Origin: Ornithinicoccus sp045032955
GTDB lineage: Bacteria > Actinomycetota > Actinomycetes > Actinomycetales > Dermatophilaceae
Length of the DNA stretch: 64,000 nucleotides
Direction: 5' to 3'
Assembly: GCF_045032955.1 (NCBI RefSeq)
Contig: NZ_JBJFZU010000005.1
Coordinates: 1 to 64,000, forward strand
A program made the translations under genes and the position numbers. Under the pieces are notes generated by a model. That model had not been told where the DNA came from, searched no databases, and was given only the letters and a program-made list of their open reading frames with translations. This document shows positions 50,992 to 59,838 of this stretch, one piece after another; position 1 is the stretch's first letter; each line of letters begins with the position of its first letter.

Positions 50992-51033
50992 CCTCCCGGC
51001 CCCGTGATCTGACGGGGCCTCGGGGCCGGGAGG
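50992..51033 (+). terminator. Hairpin after the tail-tube gene
   Basis: CCTCCCGGCCCCG (50992-51004) pairs perfectly with CGGGGCCGGGAGG (51021-51033). A shorter inner alternative, GGCCCCG with CGGGGCC, has loop TGATCTGA. The two could act as terminator and anti-terminator, lowering transcription of the chaperone and tape-measure genes relative to the tube. Confidence 0.65.
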
Positions 51034-51089
51034 CCCAGCCGCACGACCACCGCCCCGTCACCACCCGTCGCCCCACAGGAGGCACCGTC

Positions 51090-51809
51090 ATGCCCAAGCA
51101 GAACCGCGTCAGCGGCAGCAGCCGTCCCAGTCCAGCCGCGAGCACCCCGGGTGCCGCGTTCCGCAAGGACGTGCAGCAGCCCACCGCCAAGACCAAGGAC
51201 GACGCCCCGGAGTTCGACCCGACCCGGCCCGCGACGTTCGACCTCCCCGGGTTCATCTCCGGCGCCAAGTCGCACACGAACACTCGGATCATGCCCGTCA
51301 CCTCTCGGCCTGACATCGCGGGCGAACTCGCCGCTCTCACCTATGAGCAGGACCAACTCGTCGCGTTGATCGAGGAGGACAAGGCCTCCGAGGGTGGCAC
51401 CCCCAAGCGGCTGTCCGCCAAGTCCATCCGCGCCCGCCGAATCGACGAGATCAAGGCCCGCATCGCTGAGTTGGAGCCGGAGCTCGACGGCACCTGGGTC
51501 GAGATCAAACTCAGGGCCTCGACCGCCGGCGAACAGACCGCTGTCCGCCTGTTGCGCCTCCCTCCGGGGATTGAAGTGGCTGGTGCAGTGTTCGAGGACG
51601 CCGCGACGATTCGCCCCGCAGGGGAGGGGGATGACGCGTGGTCGTCACTGACCGCTGAGCAGTGGGTCGACCTCATCGAGGTCATCGGCATCGAGCAGTA
51701 CGAGACCCTCGACAAGACGCACACGTCGCTCACCTACCAGGGTGTGACGCCGGATTTCTACGAGCGGTACTCAGCATCCCGAGGAACCAGGACCACCTCC
51801 TCGAGCTGA
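51090..51809 (+). CDS. Tail assembly chaperone, upstream frame
   Basis: 239 residues from an ATG at 51090 with AGGAGG upstream. Helical, with LTYEQDQLVALIEEDKASEG and WSSLTAEQWVDLIEVIGIEQ. Located before the tape measure and overlapping a second frame (51659-52231) in -1 register, the usual tail-chaperone arrangement. It binds tape measure during tail growth. Confidence 0.8.
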   Translation: MPKQNRVSGSSRPSPAASTPGAAFRKDVQQPTAKTKDDAPEFDPTRPATFDLPGFISGAKSHTNTRIMPVTSRPDIAGELAALTYEQDQLVALIEEDKASEGGTPKRLSAKSIRARRIDEIKARIAELEPELDGTWVEIKLRASTAGEQTAVRLLRLPPGIEVAGAVFEDAATIRPAGEGDDAWSSLTAEQWVDLIEVIGIEQYETLDKTHTSLTYQGVTPDFYERYSASRGTRTTSSS

Positions 51810-52231
51810 GGACCGCCGCCAAGCTGCAGATCCCCGTCTCGGAGTTCCGGGGCGGGGAACGTGGCGCCCCGTGGACCGAGAAAGACCGGCTGCTGGCGAT
51901 GGGCCTGGAGGCCTACGAACGGGACCTGTGCCCCGGGTGCGGGTGGCCACGCACCTACACGATGCACGCCCAGGCGAAACACCACTGGCAGGCGACGAAG
52001 GCCATCCGGTGCCACGGGTGCACGCCCAAGCTCGCGGCCGAGGACGCCCACGCCAAGGACAAGGCCTCACGCCCGGGCGCGTACTTCGGTGCCCAACCGG
52101 ACGACGGCATGGTCCACGCGATGGCCAACCCGGTCCTGACGTACGAGGACGACGACGCCCGGTGGATCACCGGCGCGTCCGGACTGACCTACCCACCCCG
52201 TGCAGCCCTGACTGACCCTCCCGACGACTGA
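51659..52231 (+). CDS. Tail assembly chaperone, -1 frame extension
   Basis: The -1 frame is open from 51659 to TGA at 52231. It has no good start of its own, so it is probably read by a -1 shift inside 51659-51809, giving a chaperone with a C-terminal Cys-rich part (CPGCGWPRTYTMHAQ, CHGCTPK). GGATTTC at 51752-51758 is the only slip-like heptamer I see and it is weak. Similar two-frame chaperones are usual in tailed phages. Confidence 0.65.
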   Translation, partial: AVGRPHRGHRHRAVRDPRQDAHVAHLPGCDAGFLRAVLSIPRNQDHLLELRTAAKLQIPVSEFRGGERGAPWTEKDRLLAMGLEAYERDLCPGCGWPRTYTMHAQAKHHWQATKAIRCHGCTPKLAAEDAHAKDKASRPGAYFGAQPDDGMVHAMANPVLTYEDDDARWITGASGLTYPPRAALTDPPDD

Positions 52232-52255
52232 CCCCCACGCCGAGGAGGTGACCAG

Positions 52256-55200
52256 GTGACGACACGCACCGTCCGCGTCATTCTCGAAGGCGCAGATAGA
52301 GGCCTCACCAAGACGTTCTCCGCCGCAGGGGACGCCGCCGACCGCGCCGCCGGCAGGGTCGACCGGCTCGGTGCCTCGATCGACAAGAACGAGCAGGCCT
52401 ACCAGCGTGCCGGGACAGCCCTGGCCACGTTCGGTGCCGTCACCACGGGCGCCCTCGTCGGGTCCGCAGCCGCCGCGGTGTCCTGGCAGTCCGACTTCGC
52501 CGGTGTCCGCAAGACCGTCGACGACAACGCCGCCGGGTACGCCGCTCTCTCCGACGAGCTGCGCGGCATGGCCCGTGAGCTGCCCGCCGCCCAGGGCGAG
52601 ATCGCCGGCGTCGCGGAGGCCGCCGGCCAGCTGGGCGTGAAGAGGGACGACATCACCGGCTTCACCCGGACCATGATCGACCTCGGGGAGACGACGAACC
52701 TGTCGGCGAACGACGCCGCGACCGGGCTTGCCCGGTTCTCCAACATCATGGGCACCACCACGGACCAGGCGTCCAACCTGGGGTCCTCGATCGTCGAGCT
52801 CGGCAACAACTACGCCACCACCGAGGCCGAGATCCTCCAGATGGGTCTGCGCCTCGCTGGCGCCGGCCGCCAGGCGAAGCTGTCCGAGGGCGAAGTCCTC
52901 GGCCTGGCCACCGCCTTGTCATCGGTCGGTATCGAAGCGGAGGCCGGCGGTACCGCGTTCTCCCGTGTGCTCATCGAGATGGGCACCTCGGTCGACACCC
53001 AGGACGCCAAGCTGCAGACCTTCGCCGAGACCGCAGGCATGTCCGCGGCCGAGTTCTCCACCGCCTGGCGCGACGACGCCGGCGGGGCCATCACCGCGTT
53101 CATCAGCGGCCTCGGCCAGATGGAGGCCTCCGGGCAGTCGGTGCAGCCTGTCCTCGACGAGCTCGGCATGACCGACATCCGCGTCGGTGACGCCCTGCGC
53201 CGCGCCGCCGCGGGGTCGGACATCTTCACCGACGCCATGACCACCGGCAACACCGCCTTCGCCGAGAACACCGCGCTCGCGGATGAGGCCGCCCAACGGT
53301 ACGACACGGTCGCGTCCCGGCTGCAGGTGCTGCGCAACAACGCGGTCGACGCGGCGATCTCCCTCGGTGACACGTTCCTGCCGGTCCTCAACGCTGTCGC
53401 CCTTCTCGGCGCTGACGCGCTCGGCGCGATCAGCGACCTGCCCCAGCCCTTGCAGGAGCTCGTCTCCTGGGGCGGCGCCGCAGTGGGCACCACGTCGCTG
53501 CTGGCCGGCGGGTTCCTGCTCCTCGCGCCACGGGCCCTGGAGACGGGCCGTGCACTGCGTCAGCTGGGCATCATCGGTCCGCGGGCCGCCACCGGCCTCA
53601 AGTCCCTCACGGGGCTGCTCATGGGCCCGTGGGGTATCGCACTCGCCGCTGGTGCCACAGCCCTGACGATCTGGGCGGGCAAGCAGGCTGAGGCCCGGCA
53701 GCGGGTCGAGGAGCTGCGGACGACCCTGGACGAGCAGACCGGTGCCATCACCGAGAACACCACGGCCATGCTCACCGCCCAGCTGGAGCAGGACGGCCAC
53801 CTGGAGTACTACCAGTCCCTCGGTGGTGACGTCCGGGACATCACGGCTGCACTGGAGGGTGAGACGGGCGCACGGGAGCGGGTCATCGCTCTGCTGGGTG
53901 AGCAGTCGCGCAGCGTGCAGACCGTCAGTGGCACCACGGAACGTCAGGACGGTGCAGCCCGGTCTCTCACGGGGACGCTGGAGCGGATGTGGGGCGAGAC
54001 CGAGCGCGCCACCGAAGCGCAGCAGCGGCTCAACGAGGCCCAGGGCGCCGGCGAGGTCACCACCGAGCAGTTGGAGGTCCAGTCCCGCCGGATGCAGGCA
54101 CAGGCCGACGCCTACACCGCGTCGCAGGAGGGCGCGACGAAGGCCCTGCAGAATTGGATTCCGTACTCCCAGGCAGCGATGGAGAACGGCGAGGAAGCCG
54201 CCCAGGCATACCTCGATCTGCGCGAGCAGATCACCGGGGTGTCCGACGCGATGGTGGACGGCTCCGGAGCACTGGCCACGGTCAACACCGAGACCCAGGA
54301 GTGGGCACAGGCCCAGGCCGACGCCACCGAGACGGCTGACGACTCCTGGGAGGACTTCTGGGACGGCCAGACCGTCAGCATCGACAAGTGGATCGCTGAG
54401 CTGGAGCGCCAGCAGGAGGCGCAGCTGGGCTGGCAGGAGAACATGGTCGCCCTGTCCCGGGTGGCCAGCCAGGGCGTCATCGACGAGTTCCAGCGGATGG
54501 GCGTCGAGGGTGCACCGCTGCTCGCCGAGGCGCTGGAGGACCCTGCCGCGCTGGCCCGGATCGAGGGCGCCGTCGGCAACCAGGCGAACGCCATCGTTGG
54601 TGCCTACGCCGACACCATGATCGACGGGATCCCCGTCCTGCAGGCCGTTGCCGCCCGCTGGGGCACCGACATGGCCGACCAGGTGCAGGCGGAGCTGCTG
54701 GCCGGGGAGACCACGGCCGCCGAGGTAGTCCGGCAGTACGACCTCGGCGCCACGGTCGAGGTGGTGGGCGACCTCAACCCCTACGACGCCCAGGTGGCGC
54801 AAGCCATCGCGTTCGTCAACGACTCGTTCGCCACCTCGGAGATCCGGGGCGACGCCACCGAGCACGGTGCCACCCTCGGGCTGGCCCTGGGTGCGACCAA
54901 CGACTCCGAGGCGACCTCGGATATCTTGGGCAACCACCAGAGCTACATCGACGAGCTGAACTCCGCGCTGGGCATCACGGGCCGCTCCGCCGCGACCGCC
55001 GACATCCTCGGCGAGAACGTTCCGTTCATGGGGTCGCTGTCCTTCGCTCTGGGAGCAGCGAACGCTGCCTACGGAGAGGCCAGGGTCGGGGCGAACACGA
55101 ACCCCTTCTACGGCGACGTCAACGGCGCGCTCGGCTGGGCGTCCATGCAGTGGGCCACGGTCAACATCCAGGCCCAACTTCGCGGCGGCATCGTCGGCCT

Positions 55201-55729
55201 CGGTGCAGCGGTCGTCGCCGCCTCCGGTGGACGCGCCAACGGCGGCCCGATCGTGGAGTACAGGGCTCTCGGCGGGCCAGTGCACGGCCCAGGAGGCCCG
55301 ACGGACGACCTCGTTCCCGCGATGGCCGGGCGCACCCCCTACGCCCTGTCCAACGGTGAGTTCGTCCACCGGACCGCGTCGGTGGACCACTACGGGCTGG
55401 GCCTCATGCACGCCATCAACGAGCAGCGCATCGACAAGATGGCGCTCCTGGGCGCGCTGAAGCGAGCAGACGGCGGATCCGTCCAGGACTACCGCCACAC
55501 CGCGATGGCTCCTCGGCTTACGACCCTGGCCCCGTCGTACCGGCCCACCCCTTCTCAGTCGGCCGACATGTCAGGTATCACCTCGCAGATCGCTGCCCTG
55601 GGTGACCGGGTCGCGTCGCTAGCGGAATCCGTTTCCGACCGCCCGGCACAGCTCGTTGTTGACCGCCGCGTGATGGCAGAGGTCGTGTCCGCCTCTCGCT
55701 CCTACTCGAAGGACAGGGGTGGTCGCTGA
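52256..55729 (+). CDS. Tape measure protein
   Basis: 1157 residues from a GTG at 52256. TP901-type core at 80-290 (SWQSDFAGVRKTVDDNAAGY, AAGQLGVKRDDITGFTRTM, LANIMGTTTDQASNLGSSI-like region). Hydrophobic segments near 403-440 and 455-475, long coiled-coil helices at 475-700, and Gly-rich repeats near the end. Its length sets the tail, roughly 170 nm by the usual 1.5 angstroms per residue rule. It is the longest gene of the window. Confidence 0.95.
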   Translation: MTTRTVRVILEGADRGLTKTFSAAGDAADRAAGRVDRLGASIDKNEQAYQRAGTALATFGAVTTGALVGSAAAAVSWQSDFAGVRKTVDDNAAGYAALSDELRGMARELPAAQGEIAGVAEAAGQLGVKRDDITGFTRTMIDLGETTNLSANDAATGLARFSNIMGTTTDQASNLGSSIVELGNNYATTEAEILQMGLRLAGAGRQAKLSEGEVLGLATALSSVGIEAEAGGTAFSRVLIEMGTSVDTQDAKLQTFAETAGMSAAEFSTAWRDDAGGAITAFISGLGQMEASGQSVQPVLDELGMTDIRVGDALRRAAAGSDIFTDAMTTGNTAFAENTALADEAAQRYDTVASRLQVLRNNAVDAAISLGDTFLPVLNAVALLGADALGAISDLPQPLQELVSWGGAAVGTTSLLAGGFLLLAPRALETGRALRQLGIIGPRAATGLKSLTGLLMGPWGIALAAGATALTIWAGKQAEARQRVEELRTTLDEQTGAITENTTAMLTAQLEQDGHLEYYQSLGGDVRDITAALEGETGARERVIALLGEQSRSVQTVSGTTERQDGAARSLTGTLERMWGETERATEAQQRLNEAQGAGEVTTEQLEVQSRRMQAQADAYTASQEGATKALQNWIPYSQAAMENGEEAAQAYLDLREQITGVSDAMVDGSGALATVNTETQEWAQAQADATETADDSWEDFWDGQTVSIDKWIAELERQQEAQLGWQENMVALSRVASQGVIDEFQRMGVEGAPLLAEALEDPAALARIEGAVGNQANAIVGAYADTMIDGIPVLQAVAARWGTDMADQVQAELLAGETTAAEVVRQYDLGATVEVVGDLNPYDAQVAQAIAFVNDSFATSEIRGDATEHGATLGLALGATNDSEATSDILGNHQSYIDELNSALGITGRSAATADILGENVPFMGSLSFALGAANAAYGEARVGANTNPFYGDVNGALGWASMQWATVNIQAQLRGGIVGLGAAVVAASGGRANGGPIVEYRALGGPVHGPGGPTDDLVPAMAGRTPYALSNGEFVHRTASVDHYGLGLMHAINEQRIDKMALLGALKRADGGSVQDYRHTAMAPRLTTLAPSYRPTPSQSADMSGITSQIAALGDRVASLAESVSDRPAQLVVDRRVMAEVVSASRSYSKDRGGR

Positions 55730-56529
55730 TGTTCCTTGTGGGCACAGGCGCCGGCGCGCTGCAGCTGGAGTGCGCGACGGACGTGTCAGCAACCACAGTC
55801 CGTGGTTCGTCGGAGCGGGTGACGCTGGCGGGGGTCCGGAAGATGCAGGTGGCGCCGCGCTCTCTGCGCACGGTGCCGGTGTCATGGGATGCGCGGACGC
55901 CGACTGAGCTGGGTTCCTTGCTCGACCTCGTCGAGGGCGTATGGGGGCCGGGGCCGTTCCGGTTCGTCACCGACTTGGCGGCGGTCACGAGCGTGCTGCT
56001 GCCGCGTGAGGCAAATTTGATGCCCGGGTTCTTCACGTCGTCGGCCGCGGTCGAGGGTGGCCCTGTCGTTCTGGCTGACGGGTCTCTGTCGCCGCGGTCG
56101 CTGCTCATCACCGATGGCATCGCCTACATGGGTACGCCGGCCACTCTGCCGGTACTGCCTGGGTCCCGGGTGACGGTCTCTACCTATGCCCAGGGGTCGG
56201 GGGTGCTCCAGCTGGCCGCCTACGCCGCGGATAAGACGCGGGGGAGCAACCTGACCGCATCGGTGGCCCCCGAGGTGCCGATGGCACCGGTGTCGGCCAC
56301 CTGGTCTGTGCCCGACGACATCCACTGGATAACCCCGGGTGTCTCCGGCTTCGCGCGTGTGGCTCGCCCCGCGGTCTCTTTCACCGACGGCCCCGTGGGA
56401 TGGAGCCCGGGTGAGGGCATCGTCGGTGTGCTCACTGGCATGGATCGGTCCGCACTGCGGGCCGAGCCGCAGCAGGGCCGCCAGCACCTCAGTGGCTCCG
56501 CGTCGATCGTCGAGCTCGGGTCCCGCTGA
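55729..56529 (+). CDS. Distal tail protein
   Basis: 266 residues; ATG shares one base with the tape-measure stop. Beta-rich N-terminal (GAGALQLECATDVSATTVRG, KMQVAPRSLRTVPVSWDART) like the Dit family, with a variable C-terminal domain that could bind carbohydrate (PGSRVTVSTYAQGSGVLQLA). It forms the hub at the tail tip. Confidence 0.8.
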   Translation: MFLVGTGAGALQLECATDVSATTVRGSSERVTLAGVRKMQVAPRSLRTVPVSWDARTPTELGSLLDLVEGVWGPGPFRFVTDLAAVTSVLLPREANLMPGFFTSSAAVEGGPVVLADGSLSPRSLLITDGIAYMGTPATLPVLPGSRVTVSTYAQGSGVLQLAAYAADKTRGSNLTASVAPEVPMAPVSATWSVPDDIHWITPGVSGFARVARPAVSFTDGPVGWSPGEGIVGVLTGMDRSALRAEPQQGRQHLSGSASIVELGSR

Positions 56530-58799
56530 TGCAGACGATTGCTGGGTGGTCCACGGCCGCCGATGTCACGACACCCTCAGCGTCGGTGACGGTCGACGGC
56601 ATCGCGATGGAGGTCGAGCGCGTCTCTGTGTCCCGCTCGATGGGCGTCCGCGAGCTCACGGCGGCCACGGGCGACGCCGACCTGATCGCACCGGATGACG
56701 TCACCGAGCGGGTGCGCACTCCCTGGTCCCGCTCGGGGGCATGGCCGCCCGTGTCCGGCACGCCGGGAATCGTTCGCATGGGCGATGCGGGCTTCGGGGA
56801 CGTCCAGGTCCTCACCGGTGTTACTGACAAGGCTGATGGGTCCGTCGCTGACGGGTCCGTCTCCGTCGAGCTCGTCGACAACATCGATCGCCTGCGCCGG
56901 CCCGTGACGATGGACCCGGTCGCTGGTGTGATGCCGCCTCGCATCGATGGTCGGCAGACGTCCCGATATGCCCAGATGAACGGCCTGTGGCTCGTGGACT
57001 ACGTCATGCGCCGGTGCGGCTACCGGGCCACCCCCCAGTGGGGATCCGGGGCGGTCGTTTCGGCCACGATGATGGGCTCCGCGTGGCCAGAGGTCGGTGC
57101 ACTCGACGAGTGTGTAGGCACGGAGACCGCTTTCCCGGCGCCTGCGGCCGCGCCGTGGGGACTGTCGCTGCAGTCCCCGGACGCCTGGTACCTCCCTGCC
57201 GGCGCTACGCACACCCTCGCAGCCTCAGGCCCGTTCGAGATGATGCAGATGGTCGTCGACGGGCACAACCCCTCGTGGACCGCGTACTTCGGCTCCTACC
57301 TGGTGCGCATCGGCTGGGTCGCGTCGCAGGTCCGTGCCCAGGTGGTCGTCGGCGGCACGACGACGACGGTCGCAACCGCTGCCCGGACCTCTGAGACCCG
57401 CATGGGGATGCTCCGGGTGACAGTGTCCGGGTCCACGCTGACGCTGGAGGTCCGCGCAGATACCGGCGGCCAGGGCACGGGCACGTTCACGATGCCCGCA
57501 GGCATGGCGTCCGCCCCGCTGGACCGGGTCCGCGCCTACAGCGCCCCTGGTGTCCGCACTGGCGCGGTCATTGCCCGCTTCCCCGGCACTGCCAACCCTT
57601 TCGTGGGCCTGGACTATACCCCGACGACGCTGTTTCGCCGGGGCCTGTTCCCGGCGCAGACGACCCTGACCATCGTCCCCGGCATCGTCGAGCGGGACAC
57701 TCTCAGCCTGATCTCTGAGCATGCGGACGCTGTCGGCGCGAAGTGGTGGATCGACGAGCTCGGCCGGGTCGTGTGGGCTGACCGGGCGTGGCTCGACGGC
57801 GGCACAACACCCGTGCGCGACCTCACCGCCACCGACGACCTGCTCGACCTGACCTGGTCCCATGACCACCGACAGTCGGCGTCCGAGGTCACCGTGCAAT
57901 GGCAGTCTGCTTCGACGACCCGCTCCCTCGAGCAGCGGGTCACGGTCTGGGAGGGCGGCGGGTCCGGCCTCGACACTGGAACCTACGAGCACGTTCTGCA
58001 TCCCGACGACCTCGAGGACTGGCTCGGCGTCGACACGTCCGTCACGCTCCTGCCTGGCTCGCTCGGAGGCCAGGGCATCGAAGACCTCAACTACCTACGC
58101 GGAACCCTGCTGGGCGCGGCACGGGTCGACGAGTCTTCAACCGGCGGCGAGGGCTGGTCACCGTCCTCGGTGTTCTCGGCGGTCGCGATGCGGCACGTCG
58201 ACCCACGCACGTGGGTCCTCGCCTACACGGTCAACGCCGCCGCTGACGCCCTGACGGCCCGTGTCCCGGACGACTCCTTTTCAACCGGTGTGTGGCGAGC
58301 CCGGTACGGCGACAAGTTTCCAGCCGTCCGCGCGAGGGGTATCGGTCATCGCGTCCAGGAGTCCACCACCTCCACGATCACCGGACCCGCCGACGCACCA
58401 GCCCTGGTGCACGACGCCTCATGGCACGTGCAGCTGTCTTCACATGCCGTCGATCTCGCGGACTGGCTAGCAAGCCACCACGCGAACTCCCAGCCGGTCT
58501 TGCATCAGGTGCCGGTCACCTTTGACCCCCGTCTGCAGCTCGGGGACCTGGTGCGGGTCTTCGACGACGCGCGGTCCCGACTGCGGATCACCGGCCGCAT
58601 CGTCGGGATCCGCCACGTTGTCGCCAACGGGTCCGGTGACACGTTCCTCGACGTGCAGACCCGGACCGTGGAGCGCCTCGACGTGACCCTCGGCCAGTAC
58701 GACACCGTCTGGGCGGCCGCGGCCCTCGCCGCTCGTGACACCGAGTGGTCCACCTCCACCCTTGCCGCTTTCGACGCCGACCCCCTCAGGAGGACGTAG
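56529..58799 (+). CDS. Tail-associated tip protein (Tal/minor tail)
   Basis: 756 residues; its ATG shares one base with the upstream stop. Large beta-rich protein, with an N-terminal hub-like part (TIAGWSTAADVTTPSASVTV), a laminin-like jelly-roll segment (about 220-350: GPFEMMQMVVDGHNPSWTAY) and a C-terminal part (TFDPRLQLGDLVRVFDDARS). Located just after Dit as tail-tip proteins usually are. Confidence 0.78.
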   Translation: MQTIAGWSTAADVTTPSASVTVDGIAMEVERVSVSRSMGVRELTAATGDADLIAPDDVTERVRTPWSRSGAWPPVSGTPGIVRMGDAGFGDVQVLTGVTDKADGSVADGSVSVELVDNIDRLRRPVTMDPVAGVMPPRIDGRQTSRYAQMNGLWLVDYVMRRCGYRATPQWGSGAVVSATMMGSAWPEVGALDECVGTETAFPAPAAAPWGLSLQSPDAWYLPAGATHTLAASGPFEMMQMVVDGHNPSWTAYFGSYLVRIGWVASQVRAQVVVGGTTTTVATAARTSETRMGMLRVTVSGSTLTLEVRADTGGQGTGTFTMPAGMASAPLDRVRAYSAPGVRTGAVIARFPGTANPFVGLDYTPTTLFRRGLFPAQTTLTIVPGIVERDTLSLISEHADAVGAKWWIDELGRVVWADRAWLDGGTTPVRDLTATDDLLDLTWSHDHRQSASEVTVQWQSASTTRSLEQRVTVWEGGGSGLDTGTYEHVLHPDDLEDWLGVDTSVTLLPGSLGGQGIEDLNYLRGTLLGAARVDESSTGGEGWSPSSVFSAVAMRHVDPRTWVLAYTVNAAADALTARVPDDSFSTGVWRARYGDKFPAVRARGIGHRVQESTTSTITGPADAPALVHDASWHVQLSSHAVDLADWLASHHANSQPVLHQVPVTFDPRLQLGDLVRVFDDARSRLRITGRIVGIRHVVANGSGDTFLDVQTRTVERLDVTLGQYDTVWAAAALAARDTEWSTSTLAAFDADPLRRT

Positions 58800-59641
58800 T
58801 GCCCAAGACGCAGAACGGCATCCAGTACCCGGGGCCTTCCGACACGCATCCCTCGGCCGCGTGGTGGCAGACGTTGGCGACGTCGATCGACTACGCCCTG
58901 CGCTCTGGTGACGAGGCGGTCAAGGCGCAACTGGCGGCTCTCGGTGTCGTCGTCGACGACCTCGGTGTGCACATCGAGCAGGACTACCTGTTGAAGGCCG
59001 AAGCGCAGGAGTTCGGTATTGCCGGGCCGCCGAACGTTCTCGGCATTGGCACCGTCACCCCTGGGGAGACTGCCGACGCCGAGATCCGCGGCGAGTCCCC
59101 TTCGCAGCTTCTCGACCTGACGCTGCCTCGCGGGTTGCGGGGTGTGCCCGGGCCGGGCGGTGCGATCGGCCTGGTCGAGACCGAGGACGAGGGCATGTTC
59201 GTGGAGTCCGAGCAGTTCGCGTGGCGCTGGGACAACACCGTGGGGAAGAGGCTCCTAGTCCGTGAGGGCGCCGATGAGCGGATGGTGTGGGGTGACACGG
59301 GGTGGCGTGACATGTCGGCGACCCTGATCGCTGAGAACGGCTGGACCGGCGTGTCGACCTTTCAGATCCGCCGCGTAGGCGATCAGGTCTTCTTCAATCT
59401 TTGGGGGCTCACACGGGACTCCAATGCCTCCGGCACCGTCGGTGTCGCCAACCTCATGCCAGACGGATTTCGACCGCCCATATCGGTATACGGACTCATC
59501 CCGACCAGCGTCTACACCCGCTTCTATATCAACGTCGCCGGCGCATTTGTCCTCATCAGCCCGCCAACGCTCAGTTTTTGCACCGTGTCCTACGTGACCA
59601 ATCAGTCATGGCCTACGACGCTGCCCGGAACCCCCGCCTGA
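58799..59641 (+). CDS. Tail fibre or receptor-binding protein
   Basis: 280 residues from a GTG at 58799 sharing one base with the previous stop. A helical N-terminal attachment part (AAWWQTLATSIDYALRSGDE), a collagen-like or linker stretch (GVPGPGGAIG), and a beta-rich C-terminal domain (VGDQVFFNLWGLTRDSNASG). The C-terminal third has lower GC and more A/T-ending codons, consistent with a recently exchanged receptor-binding domain. Confidence 0.75.
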   Translation: MPKTQNGIQYPGPSDTHPSAAWWQTLATSIDYALRSGDEAVKAQLAALGVVVDDLGVHIEQDYLLKAEAQEFGIAGPPNVLGIGTVTPGETADAEIRGESPSQLLDLTLPRGLRGVPGPGGAIGLVETEDEGMFVESEQFAWRWDNTVGKRLLVREGADERMVWGDTGWRDMSATLIAENGWTGVSTFQIRRVGDQVFFNLWGLTRDSNASGTVGVANLMPDGFRPPISVYGLIPTSVYTRFYINVAGAFVLISPPTLSFCTVSYVTNQSWPTTLPGTPA

Positions 59642-59649
59642 GGAGACCC

Positions 59650-59838
59650 ATGGACGAGCTGAACGCCTACTACCGCGACTGGTCCGACGAGAAGCTCGAC
59701 GAGCACCGCCGCGCCATCCTCGTCGAGCAGGAGCGCCGGGCCCGCGTCGCCGCCCTGCCCCAGCAGATAGCGGACATGCGTCGCGAGTACCTCGACGCCG
59801 GCGGCGATCCCGACGCCCTGCTGGAAGGAGCACCGTGA
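59650..59838 (+). CDS. Small coiled-coil protein
   Basis: 62 residues, AGGAG close upstream. Charged heptads (EKLDEHRRAILVEQERRARVA, truncated here) suggest a helical protein between two fibre genes; it may be a chaperone or link. Its stop overlaps the next GTG by 4 bases. Confidence 0.7.
   Translation: MDELNAYYRDWSDEKLDEHRRAILVEQERRARVAALPQQIADMRREYLDAGGDPDALLEGAP

Noticed and set aside
51626..51632. GGGGGAT as the chaperone slip site
   Set aside because: A -1 shift here reads a TGA at once, before the open second frame begins at 51659.
52919..55498. Long reverse-strand frame inside the tape measure gene
   Set aside because: The forward protein has the TP901 core and correct size; the reverse one is a GC-bias artefact.
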